A DNA stretch of 10,571 nucleotides from NCBI GenBank assembly GCA_946405645.1, contig CAMJHW010000044.1, positions 1 to 10,571 of the forward strand, given 5' to 3'. The notes under the pieces are model-generated. The model saw only the letters and a program-made list of their open reading frames with translations. It was not told the DNA's origin and searched no databases. Shown piece after piece: positions 1 to 6,707 of the stretch. The position numbers were made by a program, and so were the translations under genes. The first letter of the stretch is position 1, and each line of letters begins with the position of its first letter. This stretch comes from an uncultured Bacteroidales bacterium. GTDB taxonomy: Bacteria > Bacteroidota > Bacteroidia > Bacteroidales > UBA932.

Positions 1-968
1 GCGTCGTCGACCGGGATGCCGCCGTTGCGGGTGCGGCGGAGGCTGCTGAGGAAGGCGCCGCTGCCCAGGGCTTCGCCCAGGTCGCGCGCCAGGGCACGTA
101 TGTACGTGCCTTTGGAGCAGTCCACCCGCACCATCGCCGTCGGCAGGTCGTACGCGGAGATGTCCGCCACGTGGATACGGTCGTTCCGCTCACTCTTCGG
201 ACCGGATATGACCTCTTTGGAATCTGTATCCACCTCGGCCTCTGGTTTTTCCGGTGCCGGTATAGGGTCCGAAAATTGTGCCACCCTCGGCAACATAAGA
301 GGGAGGGGCCCATCGCTTGCGATGGGAGGGGCCGAACGAAGTGAGGCATTTTCGGACCCTATACCGGCACCGGAGGAGGCGGGGATGAATTTCTCCAGTT
401 CAAGGGAGTAGATGCTGATACGTTGGCGGGAGAGGAGATCGGCGGCGGCGTGGTCGAAGGCCGCGCCGGAGCGCTGCGCCTCCTTGTAGGCCCTGCGGGC
501 CATCTCGTAGGCGCGGACGCCGTCGACGGACTTCGCCGAGAAGAGCGGCGCGACCTGGTCCTGCTCCCCGACGAAGTCGGGCAGCACGGACCGCAGCGCC
601 GCCTCCGACACTCCGTCCAGCGGGAACAGACTGTCGATCTCTTTCTCCAGGTCGTATGAAGGCGTGGTGGCCCCGAAGGTGACGCCGGCCAGGTACTGCT
701 TGGGCGAAGCCTGCAGTTCCTCGGCCAGTTTCGTGGCCTTGCCGATACACACGAGCAGCACGCCGGTTGCCAGGGGATCCAGCGTACCGGCGTGTCCTAC
801 TTTAAGGTTCTTCTTGTGGAAATGTTTGATGGCCTGGTACTTGACTTTGCGGATGACATCTGCGGAGGTCCATCTGTATGGCTTGTCCACCGGGAGGATT
901 ATCCCTTCCGGATAGTCGTCTATGTTGTCCGTCAGGGTCAAGCCCCGATGAGCCACCAGTGCCGCCAT
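1..968 (-). CDS. truB: tRNA pseudouridine(55) synthase TruB, 3' end outside window, with in-frame insertion
   Basis: TruB isomerises uridine 55 to pseudouridine in the T loop of tRNAs in the cytoplasm. I translated this frame by hand: 322 codons run open from ATG at 966-968 to the window edge with no stop, so the carboxyl end is missing. Visible family motifs are LPVDKPYRWTS (residues 25-35), VGHAGTLDPLATGVL with the catalytic Asp at residue 64, FSAKSVDGVRAYEMAR (143-158) and CSKGTYIRALARDLG (from 284). The KKNLKVGHAG lead-in is typical of Bacteroidota TruB. Between ISIYSLELEKF and YDLPTAMVRVD lies a stretch of roughly 60 or more residues not expected in the family. About 42 of these (199-240) are encoded by the palindromic element at 250-374; a hydrophilic acidic piece follows. 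The frame is intact, so this is probably a functional enzyme with an enlarged loop. The start has no Shine-Dalgarno sequence; the frame is open further upstream, but no better ATG was seen. It is the last visible gene, 49 bp after rpiB. Confidence 0.95.
   Translation of the reverse strand, partial: MAALVAHRGLTLTDNIDDYPEGIILPVDKPYRWTSADVIRKVKYQAIKHFHKKNLKVGHAGTLDPLATGVLLVCIGKATKLAEELQASPKQYLAGVTFGATTPSYDLEKEIDSLFPLDGVSEAALRSVLPDFVGEQDQVAPLFSAKSVDGVRAYEMARRAYKEAQRSGAAFDHAAADLLSRQRISIYSLELEKFIPASSGAGIGSENASLRSAPPIASDGPLPLMLPRVAQFSDPIPAPEKPEAEVDTDSKEVISGPKSERNDRIHVADISAYDLPTAMVRVDCSKGTYIRALARDLGEALGSGAFLSSLRRTRNGGIPVDD
250..374. repeat. 125-bp palindromic element with 27-bp perfect inverted arms, inserted in frame in truB
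   Basis: Bases 250-276 and 348-374 are exact reverse complements over 27 bp; I checked this base by base. The left arm reads from ccggtgccgg through tatagggtcc to gaaaa, with one further matching base at each end. The 71-bp spacer carries an 8-bp hairpin at its middle (309-326). The element lies wholly inside truB and is read in frame as about residues 199-240 (starting SGAGIGSENASLRS and ending FSDPIPAPE), with no stop codon. No transposase and no obvious target-site duplication were seen, which fits a non-autonomous MITE-like or REP-like repeat. On either strand the RNA could fold into a long stable stem. Whether other copies exist in the genome cannot be told from this window, so mobility is inference. 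Confidence 0.8.
309..326. repeat. Internal hairpin of the truB palindromic element
   Basis: cccatcgc at 309-316 and gcgatggg at 319-326 are perfect complements around a two-base tt loop. The hairpin sits near, but about 5 bp off, the symmetry centre of the outer arms, so the whole element has a nested stem layout. G-rich runs (gggagggg before, gaggggcc after) flank it. Confidence 0.75.
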
Positions 969-1017
969 AAAGCAAAAAGCCGAAAAGTCAAAGTCCGAAA
1001 AACCGAACGGCGATGGC
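969..1017 (-). other. 49-bp spacer between rpiB and truB
   Basis: This is the widest intergenic gap in the window. It is T-rich on the transcribed strand and holds repeated short gccgaaaa/tccgaaaa words. I see no clear Bacteroidota promoter (a TTTG box at -33 with TAnnTTTG at -7) and no convincing terminator; the only stem is a 3-bp ccg/cgg pair before a T run. I infer that truB is transcribed with rpiB by read-through. Confidence 0.4.
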
Positions 1018-1446
1018 TTATACAGGGATCTTGTCGATCCTTCTCTTGTGCCTGCCGCCGGCGAAATCGGTCAGAAGCCATGCGCGCACGATGCTGACCG
1101 CCATGCGGTAGCTGATGAAGCGCGCCGGCATCACCAGCACGTTGGCGTCGTTGTGCTCTTTGACGAGTTTGCCGACCGCAGTGTTCCATGCGAGGCCGGC
1201 GCGAATGCCGCGGTGGTGGTTAAGCGTCATCGCCATCCCGTTGCCGGTGCCGCAGAGCGCTATGCCGCGGTCCACCTCGCCGTTCTCCACGGCGGTGGCC
1301 AGCGGATGCGCCACGTCGGCATAATCCATGCTCTCGGTACTGTCCGTACCGAAATTCACAACTTCGTATCCCTTTCCGAGAAGATACGAGATCAGCCGCG
1401 CCTTGTAATCGACTCCGGCATGATCCGAGCAGATACCTATCTTCAT
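1018..1446 (-). CDS. rpiB: Ribose-5-phosphate isomerase B
   Basis: RpiB interconverts ribose 5-phosphate and ribulose 5-phosphate in the non-oxidative pentose phosphate pathway in the cytosol. The 142-residue protein has the full family length. It shows SDHAG at 7-11 (substrate-binding Asp8 and His9), the catalytic Cys65 in LCGTGNGM, GIRAGL at 80-85, and HNDAN at 98-102 with the His used for ring opening. The carboxyl end GGRHKRRIDKIPV is the phosphate-binding tail. GNGM and NHH, in place of GIGM and NK, match the version found in Bacteroides relatives. The ATG start lies 13 bp after the gltX stop, with no Shine-Dalgarno sequence. Galactose-6-phosphate isomerase (LacAB) or another RpiB/LacAB relative is possible but less likely, given the housekeeping setting and intact RpiB residues. 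Confidence 0.94.
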   Translation of the reverse strand: MKIGICSDHAGVDYKARLISYLLGKGYEVVNFGTDSTESMDYADVAHPLATAVENGEVDRGIALCGTGNGMAMTLNHHRGIRAGLAWNTAVGKLVKEHNDANVLVMPARFISYRMAVSIVRAWLLTDFAGGRHKRRIDKIPV

Positions 1447-1459
1447 AGCAAAATGCGTT

Positions 1460-3070
1460 TTATTTCCCTAGTTTTTCTCCTGCCGCGGCCATCCTTGACA
1501 GGAATTCCTCCTTCCCGATGAAGGAAAGGATGTCTGCGATGCCTAGTCCGCTTGATGCTCCGGAGAGCGCCAGGCGCAGGCAATTCATCACCTTGCCCAT
1601 CGGCCATTCGTTGCCGCGGATGAACTCCTCGAGCTCGGTCCCGACGGCTTCGGCCGTCCAGGGGCCCTCGTATGAGGCCATATGCTCCGCGGCCTTGAAC
1701 GCCAGAGTATAATTCTCCTCCTTCCAGAACTTCGCCGCGTCCTTTTCCACATACTCCTTCGGAGCCTTGAAAAGGTACGGCGCTATGGTCCAGAAGTCGG
1801 CTACGAACGTCGCGCGTTCCTTGATCAGCGCCACCACGCCCTTGACATAGTTCTTCGATACCGATCCGGCTGCGAAATCGTGGCTTACCGGGCACTTGTA
1901 GCAGCCCGTGACCTTGATACCGTTCTCTTCAAGTATCGGGACGAACAGGTCGGTAAGTTCCTCGTCGGATTTCATCCTGAGGTACTCCTTATTGAACCAT
2001 TTGGCCTTGTCGGGGTTGAACTTGGCTCCGGCCTTCTGCACCTTCTCCATCGAGAATGCCTGTACCAACTCGTCCAGCGAGAACAATTCGCGGTCGTCGC
2101 CGGGGTTCCACCCCAGCATCGCCAGCATGTTCACGAACGCCTCCGGGAAATACCCGTCCTCACGGTACCCGTGGGACGCGGTACCGTCGGCTCCCACCCA
2201 CCGCAGCGGGAACACCGGGAATCCCATCTTGTCCCCGTCACGCTTGCTGAGCTTGCCGTTGCCGACGGGCTTCAGTAGCAGCGACAGATGCGCAAAGCGC
2301 GGTCTGGTCTCTTCCCAGCCGAATGCCTTGTACAGCATATAGTGAAGAGGAAGGGAGGGCAGCCACTCCTCTCCGCGGATGACCTCGGTGATCTCCATCA
2401 GGTGGTCATCCACGATGTTGGCCAGGTGATATGTCGGCAGCTCATCCGCGCGCTTCCAAAGGACCTTGTCGTCCAGAGTATCGGTGTTGACTTCGATATG
2501 CCCGCGAATCAGGTCGTCCATTGCGACGACGGTATTCTCCGGCATCTTGAAACGTATGGTCCAGTTGGTGGTCTCACCAAGCAGCCTAGCGGTCTCCTCT
2601 TCGCTTAATGTCAGGGAATTGCGCAGCGAAAGGCGGGACTTCTGGTTATAGGTGAAAGTCTCTCCTCGCGACTCCGCTGCACTGCGTACGGCCTCGAGCT
2701 CCTCAGAGGAGTCGAATGCATAGTATGCATATCCGTTCGCGACCAGCTGCTCGGCATACTTGCGGTAGATGCCGCGCCTCTGGCTCTGCCTGTAGGGCGC
2801 GTGCGGATGGCGCTCCGACGGCGTCTCTACGACGCGGCCGTCGGAGTCCACTCCCTCGTCGGGAGTGATCCCGCACCATTTCAGAGCCTCGATGATGTAT
2901 TCCTCGGCTCCGGGTACGAAGCGGTTGGAGTCGGTATCCTCGATGCGGATGATGAAGTCTCCTCCGCGCTGTTTTGCAAACAGGTAGTTGTATAGAGCCG
3001 TGCGGACCCCGCCCATATGCAGGGGGCCGGTAGGTGACGGCGCGAATCTCACTCTCGTTCTTCTGTCCAT
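1460..3070 (-). CDS. gltX: Glutamate--tRNA ligase (GluRS)
   Basis: GluRS is a cytosolic class I aminoacyl-tRNA synthetase that charges tRNA-Glu using ATP. The 536-residue product starts RVRFAPSPTGPLHMGG, which contains the HIGH-type motif (HMGG, 18-21), followed by IEDTD at 43-47, IRGEEWLPSLPLH at 231-243, and the KMSKS-type motif KLSKR at 273-277. The next segment, GFPVFPLRW with GYREDGYFPEAFVNMLAMLGWNPG, is a Bacteroidota feature and makes the protein longer than the roughly 470 residues of E. coli GluRS. I chose ATG at 3068-3070 because it places the protein directly before the Rossmann fold and leaves one base after the ftsZ stop. The frame is open for 16 more codons, but that extension overlaps ftsZ and is not family sequence. 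Tight spacing suggests co-transcription with ftsZ. Whether it also charges tRNA-Gln cannot be read here. Confidence 0.96.
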   Translation of the reverse strand: MDRRTRVRFAPSPTGPLHMGGVRTALYNYLFAKQRGGDFIIRIEDTDSNRFVPGAEEYIIEALKWCGITPDEGVDSDGRVVETPSERHPHAPYRQSQRRGIYRKYAEQLVANGYAYYAFDSSEELEAVRSAAESRGETFTYNQKSRLSLRNSLTLSEEETARLLGETTNWTIRFKMPENTVVAMDDLIRGHIEVNTDTLDDKVLWKRADELPTYHLANIVDDHLMEITEVIRGEEWLPSLPLHYMLYKAFGWEETRPRFAHLSLLLKPVGNGKLSKRDGDKMGFPVFPLRWVGADGTASHGYREDGYFPEAFVNMLAMLGWNPGDDRELFSLDELVQAFSMEKVQKAGAKFNPDKAKWFNKEYLRMKSDEELTDLFVPILEENGIKVTGCYKCPVSHDFAAGSVSKNYVKGVVALIKERATFVADFWTIAPYLFKAPKEYVEKDAAKFWKEENYTLAFKAAEHMASYEGPWTAEAVGTELEEFIRGNEWPMGKVMNCLRLALSGASSGLGIADILSFIGKEEFLSRMAAAGEKLGK

Positions 3071-3071
3071 G

Positions 3072-4352
3072 CTATTTCTCGTTATGTATGCTCCTGCGGA
3101 TGGCGGGAATATTCTCAAGCGTACTGAAGTCCTCTCCGTTCTCCATCAGCAGCACCGGCTTGTTCTGCTCGTCGAATACTGGATGGCTGCTCTGCGTATT
3201 GAAGCCGATGGTCTGGATGACACTGCCTTCCGTTGCCGGCAGGCTGCGTCCTTCCTCACTGTCCATCACCCGTTTCTTGTCGAAGACATAGTCGTTGTCC
3301 AGGATGATCAGGTTGCCGAGATCGACATTGGTGATCTTGTTGAGCTTGTTGTACTCGAATCCGGTGGCCACGACCGTGACGCGGATGGTGTCGTCGGCGT
3401 CGGGGTCGTCATTCCAGATGATACCCCTCTTGAACATCGTGAACTTGCCGAGCGCGTCCCTGATCTTGTTGGTCAGGGTATTGAGGTCGTCCATCTCGAT
3501 ACCGTTCTCGTTGTTGGCGACGGTGATGTTGAGCAGCACCTTCTGTGCGGTATCCACTTCGAAGTCATTGAGCAGCGGCGAATTGATGGCGGCTTCGATG
3601 GCGTCGTCGATGCGGTTCTGGCCCTTGCCGACTCCGCAGCCCATCAGGGCGAGACCGCTGTCCTTCATCACCGTCTTGACGTCCTCGAAGTCCACGTTGA
3701 CGTAACCCTTCTTCTTGATGATCTCGACCACGCTCATCACGGCCGTCGCCAGCACCTCGTCGGCCTTGGGGAAGGCCTCCTGGATAAGGAGTTTGCCGAA
3801 CTGTTCGTGGAGCTTCTCGTTGTTGATGATCAGGAGGCTGTCGACGTTCTTCTTGAGCTCGTTTATACCGTCTATGGCCCTTCCGAGGGCTTCGGGGCCT
3901 TCGTTCTCAAAAGGAAGGGTGACGACGGCCACGGTCAGGATGCCCCGCTCGCGGGACATCTTGGCGATGACGGGCGCGGCGCCCGTTCCGGTGCCGCCGC
4001 CCATGCCCGCCGTGATGAAGAGCATGTCGATGGGCGAGCCGAATACTACGGACGCGATCAGGTCCTGCGCATCGAGCGCGGCGTTGCGGCCGGCCGTGGC
4101 ATTGGTGCCGGCGCCCAGGCCGCGTCCCATCTGAATCTTGGTGGGGACTTCGCAACCGTCCAGAGCCTGCGAATCGGTGTTGCACACGATGAAGTTGCAG
4201 CCCTGGACCTGCTGCTTGAACATGTAGTTGACTGCGTTGCAGCCGCCTCCGCCTACTCCGATGACGGAGATCTTGGACTCCTTGGCAGGCACCCAGCTTG
4301 CGGGCTGGATATCGATGCCGTCGAATTCGTTGCCTTTGTATATCTCGTTCAT
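3072..4352 (-). CDS. ftsZ: Cell division GTPase FtsZ
   Basis: FtsZ is the bacterial tubulin homologue; it polymerises with GTP into the cytokinetic Z ring on the inner face of the membrane. The 426-residue protein has a short amino tail, VGGGGCNAV at 33-41, RGLGAG at 77-82, the tubulin signature GMGGGTGTG at 116-124, and the T7 synergy loop NVDFEDV at 219-225 with catalytic Asp221 and Asp224. After the core, a linker of about 70 residues leads to a conserved tail peptide, ENIPAIRRSIHNEK, which is expected to bind FtsA. By eye, two GTP-contact positions differ from E. coli: Arg142 aligns with Ala155 and Asp187 with Glu199. The start is 15 bp after ftsA and is preceded by the only strong Shine-Dalgarno sequence in the window. 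The stop is followed after one base by the gltX ATG. Confidence 0.98.
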   Translation of the reverse strand: MNEIYKGNEFDGIDIQPASWVPAKESKISVIGVGGGGCNAVNYMFKQQVQGCNFIVCNTDSQALDGCEVPTKIQMGRGLGAGTNATAGRNAALDAQDLIASVVFGSPIDMLFITAGMGGGTGTGAAPVIAKMSRERGILTVAVVTLPFENEGPEALGRAIDGINELKKNVDSLLIINNEKLHEQFGKLLIQEAFPKADEVLATAVMSVVEIIKKKGYVNVDFEDVKTVMKDSGLALMGCGVGKGQNRIDDAIEAAINSPLLNDFEVDTAQKVLLNITVANNENGIEMDDLNTLTNKIRDALGKFTMFKRGIIWNDDPDADDTIRVTVVATGFEYNKLNKITNVDLGNLIILDNDYVFDKKRVMDSEEGRSLPATEGSVIQTIGFNTQSSHPVFDEQNKPVLLMENGEDFSTLENIPAIRRSIHNEK

Positions 4353-4360
4353 AATACTGT

Positions 4361-4366
4361 CCTCCC
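4361..4366 (-). promoter_or_regulatory. Strong Shine-Dalgarno sequence of ftsZ
   Basis: On the minus strand GGGAGG lies 8 nt before the ftsZ ATG, in the 15-nt ftsA-ftsZ gap and immediately after the ftsA stop. No other visible start in the window has a comparable site: the ftsA, ftsQ, gltX, rpiB and truB starts have A/T-rich or unremarkable leaders, and murG and murC have at most a short GGAG or GGA. This fits a need for more FtsZ than for its upstream neighbours; that link is inference. Confidence 0.7.
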
Positions 4367-4367
4367 G

Positions 4368-5927
4368 TTATTCTTCCATTCCGTCATATCCGTCGTCGAT
4401 GATCTTGCTCACGGCAGATCCCATCTTCTTGGTAAAAGCGTCGAAGGGGTTTTTCCAAACGATCTTCGGGCGCTTCTTCGCCTTCTCCTCTTCCTTCTTC
4501 CGCCTTGCTTCCTCCCGTGCCGCATCGCGCAGCCTGCGCTCCTCTTCCTTCTCTTTCAGGCGCGCCCAGATGCCGGACTCCTTCTTCTCTTTCTCATCGG
4601 CAGTTTCTGCATTCTCCTGCGTGTCTTCCACGGGTTCGTAAACCTGCTCATCGGAAAGAACGGCTTCCTCCTCTACGGGCTCCTCCGAAGCGATGTTTTC
4701 GACCTCTTCTTCCTCGTCCTCGAATTTAGGAGGTTCGGACAGGCAGTTCAGGTAGGGATTGTCCTTCGCGGCCATTATCATTCCGACCGATGCCACAGCG
4801 CTGGTGTCGTTGATCTCCGGGCATCCCACGAACGAGAACTTCTGGCGGGGATAACCGATGCGGATGTTGTATCCGGACAGTTCCTTGACATAGGTCGAGA
4901 GATTGGGGATGACGGCCGAGCCGCCGGTGAGGACTATGCCGTTGCGAAGGTTGCCTCCGAAACCGCTCTCCTGGATCTTGTACAGGCAGGCGTCGATGAT
5001 CTCGCGCACGCGGCAGGTGATGACCTCGGAGAGGTACTTCACCGACAGCTGCTTGCAGGATCCGGACTCGCGGTTGTTGATCTGGATGATCTTGTCGCGC
5101 AGCGTCAGGATCTTCTCGGGCATGCAGGCTCCATACCCGAGCTTGATGTTCTCCGCCAGACTCTCCGACGTGCCGCACTCCAGTTTGATGTCGTTGGTAA
5201 TGCTCTTTCCTCCGAAAGGGATGGAGGAATAGTAACGCATGATGTCGTTGTGGTAGATCGTCACGGAAGTGGCGCCGGCGCCTATCTCGATGAGCGCCAC
5301 GCCGTTCTCGCGCTCCTCGTCGGAAAGGATCGCCGCCGCCGTGATCTCGGGCTGGAAATACTTTTTCGCCACGGCCACGCCGACCTGGTTCATCACGCGG
5401 TCGACGTTGTCGCTGTGGCGCTTGCGCCCTACGAATACCTTGAAATTACCTTCCAAGGTATCGCTTACCATACCTTCTATGTCGCTTTCACGGGCGTTGA
5501 GGTACTCTTCCGTGGTAAACGACTGCGCGACGACACCGTACATTATCTGCTTCTCCGGGTCCGGGAGCGGATAGGTGTCGATGGCGTTGTTCTTGAGGAA
5601 ATCGATTTCCTCGCGGGTGATTGAGCTCTCGCTGTCGGAGCGCTCGAACTCCGCCCGCGCGTTCACCTGGCTCACCTCATAGCGCGGCAGGCCGGTCACC
5701 ACCTGGTGTATCTTGATCTTCAGCTCGTCCTCCGCGTCGGCGATGGCTGCCTTGACCTTGTCGGCGGCTTTCTGGGGGTTGAAAACATAGGAGTTGCGGA
5801 TGCCTTCCGACGGGGTCTCCCGGTAGTAAAGCATCTGCACTCCCTTGGTGCTGATCTGTGCCACAGTAACGGCTATCTTCGACGTCCCCAGGTCGACCGC
5901 CGCTATGTATCTCTCGTCCATACCCAT
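4368..5927 (-). CDS. ftsA: Cell division protein FtsA, with long charged tail
   Basis: FtsA is an actin-like ATPase that tethers FtsZ filaments to the cytoplasmic membrane and helps recruit later divisome proteins. The 519-residue product shows the phosphate-1 loop AAVDLGTSKIAVTVA near residues 9-23, the FtsA-specific 1C region in its first third, the phosphate-2 motif IEIGAGATSVTIY, and the adenosine motif IVLTGGSAVIPNL. The actin fold ends near residue 392. About 127 more residues follow: an acidic stretch, a Lys/Glu/Arg-rich segment likely to be a long helix, then NPFDAFTKKMGSAVSKII, a plausible amphipathic membrane-targeting helix. Such tails occur in Bacteroidota FtsA, which is longer than the E. 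coli protein of about 420 residues. Two ATG codons (5927 and 5921) could serve as start; the first is preferred because it lies 3 bp after the ftsQ stop. No Shine-Dalgarno sequence is present. Confidence 0.97.
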   Translation of the reverse strand: MGMDERYIAAVDLGTSKIAVTVAQISTKGVQMLYYRETPSEGIRNSYVFNPQKAADKVKAAIADAEDELKIKIHQVVTGLPRYEVSQVNARAEFERSDSESSITREEIDFLKNNAIDTYPLPDPEKQIMYGVVAQSFTTEEYLNARESDIEGMVSDTLEGNFKVFVGRKRHSDNVDRVMNQVGVAVAKKYFQPEITAAAILSDEERENGVALIEIGAGATSVTIYHNDIMRYYSSIPFGGKSITNDIKLECGTSESLAENIKLGYGACMPEKILTLRDKIIQINNRESGSCKQLSVKYLSEVITCRVREIIDACLYKIQESGFGGNLRNGIVLTGGSAVIPNLSTYVKELSGYNIRIGYPRQKFSFVGCPEINDTSAVASVGMIMAAKDNPYLNCLSEPPKFEDEEEEVENIASEEPVEEEAVLSDEQVYEPVEDTQENAETADEKEKKESGIWARLKEKEEERRLRDAAREEARRKKEEEKAKKRPKIVWKNPFDAFTKKMGSAVSKIIDDGYDGMEE

Positions 5928-5930
5928 ATT

Positions 5931-6707
5931 TTATTTTTTACAAACTATCTGATTGTCATATTTCACGTTCACCGTCGAGTAGAATCCTTCTCCCTTCTCA
6001 GGAAGGATGTACCTGTAGTAGTCCGCCATGCGGTCAAACTTTGCCCTGGCTTCGCCCGGGCTCCCGAAAATGAACTTTTCCTTGCCTTCACGGGGAATCA
6101 TCACAATGTCTCCGTTGCCATCCACGTGCATCTGGACTATGTTCTGCGCCCAGGTCCTGGTCTTGCCCATATAGTCCACCATCGCGATGACCGATGCCAG
6201 CCAGGCCCTTTCCTTCTCGCTTTCCGGCGCTCCCTTGTACCCTTCGGCACAGTTGATGGGGACTGCACCGTCCATCACCGGGACAGGAGTGGTATAGTTC
6301 TCCTGGAGGGGGAATATGAATCCGTTCACGTCGGAATAGAATCCGAAGTTCCCCTTCTGGAAACGGATCACCGGTTCCCTCTGCGTCAGCCGTATGTTCA
6401 GCATGCCGTCGTCGGTAGTGTATGCTTCCGTCTTGAGGACAGCGCTCTGCACGTCGAGTATCTTCTCCACCTTATGCAGCGCGATGCTGTCCAGCCTCTG
6501 GCCGATATAGGCTCCGTAGTACTTGTCCAGGTATCCCTTGATATCCTCCTCGGTCACGAAGCGGTAGTCGTCGGCGTACTCGAGGCGTATGCCCTCGCAG
6601 GTGTGCAGCGCCCTCTCCCGCGCGGTTCCCGCGTGGATGAGCGCGCAGAGTGCGGCGAGGGCCGCCAGGGCGGCGACGGATATCAGGATACGGACACGTG
6701 ACTTCAT
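5931..6707 (-). CDS. ftsQ: Cell division protein FtsQ/DivIB
   Basis: FtsQ is a bitopic inner-membrane protein that links the cytoplasmic ring to the periplasmic septal synthase complex. The 258-residue protein has a short basic amino end (MKSRVR), one hydrophobic segment at about residues 7-25, and a periplasmic domain. The first part (about 35-110) reads like a POTRA domain; it is followed by the beta domain with TQREPVIRF and FGFYSDVNGFIFPL, a pattern shared with other Bacteroidota FtsQ proteins. Overall conservation is low, as is normal in this family, so the call rests on these motifs plus its place between murC and ftsA. The ATG overlaps the murC TGA by 4 bases (ATGA), which suggests translational coupling. 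The ftsA start follows 3 bp after its stop. Confidence 0.93.
   Translation of the reverse strand: MKSRVRILISVAALAALAALCALIHAGTARERALHTCEGIRLEYADDYRFVTEEDIKGYLDKYYGAYIGQRLDSIALHKVEKILDVQSAVLKTEAYTTDDGMLNIRLTQREPVIRFQKGNFGFYSDVNGFIFPLQENYTTPVPVMDGAVPINCAEGYKGAPESEKERAWLASVIAMVDYMGKTRTWAQNIVQMHVDGNGDIVMIPREGKEKFIFGSPGEARAKFDRMADYYRYILPEKGEGFYSTVNVKYDNQIVCKK

Noticed and set aside
400..750. A 116-codon minus-strand frame inside truB.
   Set aside because: It is an Arg/Gly-rich out-of-frame reading of truB; the in-frame reading gives clear TruB motifs.
1..968. truB as a pseudogene broken by the palindrome.
   Set aside because: The frame is open through the insert, and the catalytic and RNA-binding motifs on both sides are intact.
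969..1017. Spacer before truB as a promoter, terminator or relic of the palindromic element; it shares gtccgaaaa and ccgaacg with the element.
   Set aside because: No clear -33/-7 pair or stable stem is present. The shared words are short and not arranged as in the element, so chance cannot be excluded.
3071..3118. A 16-codon amino-terminal extension of gltX.
   Set aside because: It overlaps the end of ftsZ, and its sequence is the out-of-frame reading of the conserved FtsZ tail. The ATG at 3070 starts right before the GluRS fold.
2988..5624. An 878-codon open frame on the plus strand, antisense to the 3' parts of ftsA and all of ftsZ.
   Set aside because: It mirrors real genes in a frame where antisense stops (Leu TTA/CTA, Ser TCA) are avoided codons. 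The product is a Val/Asp/Leu/His-rich string with no recognisable domain, and it lies over well-defined FtsA and FtsZ.
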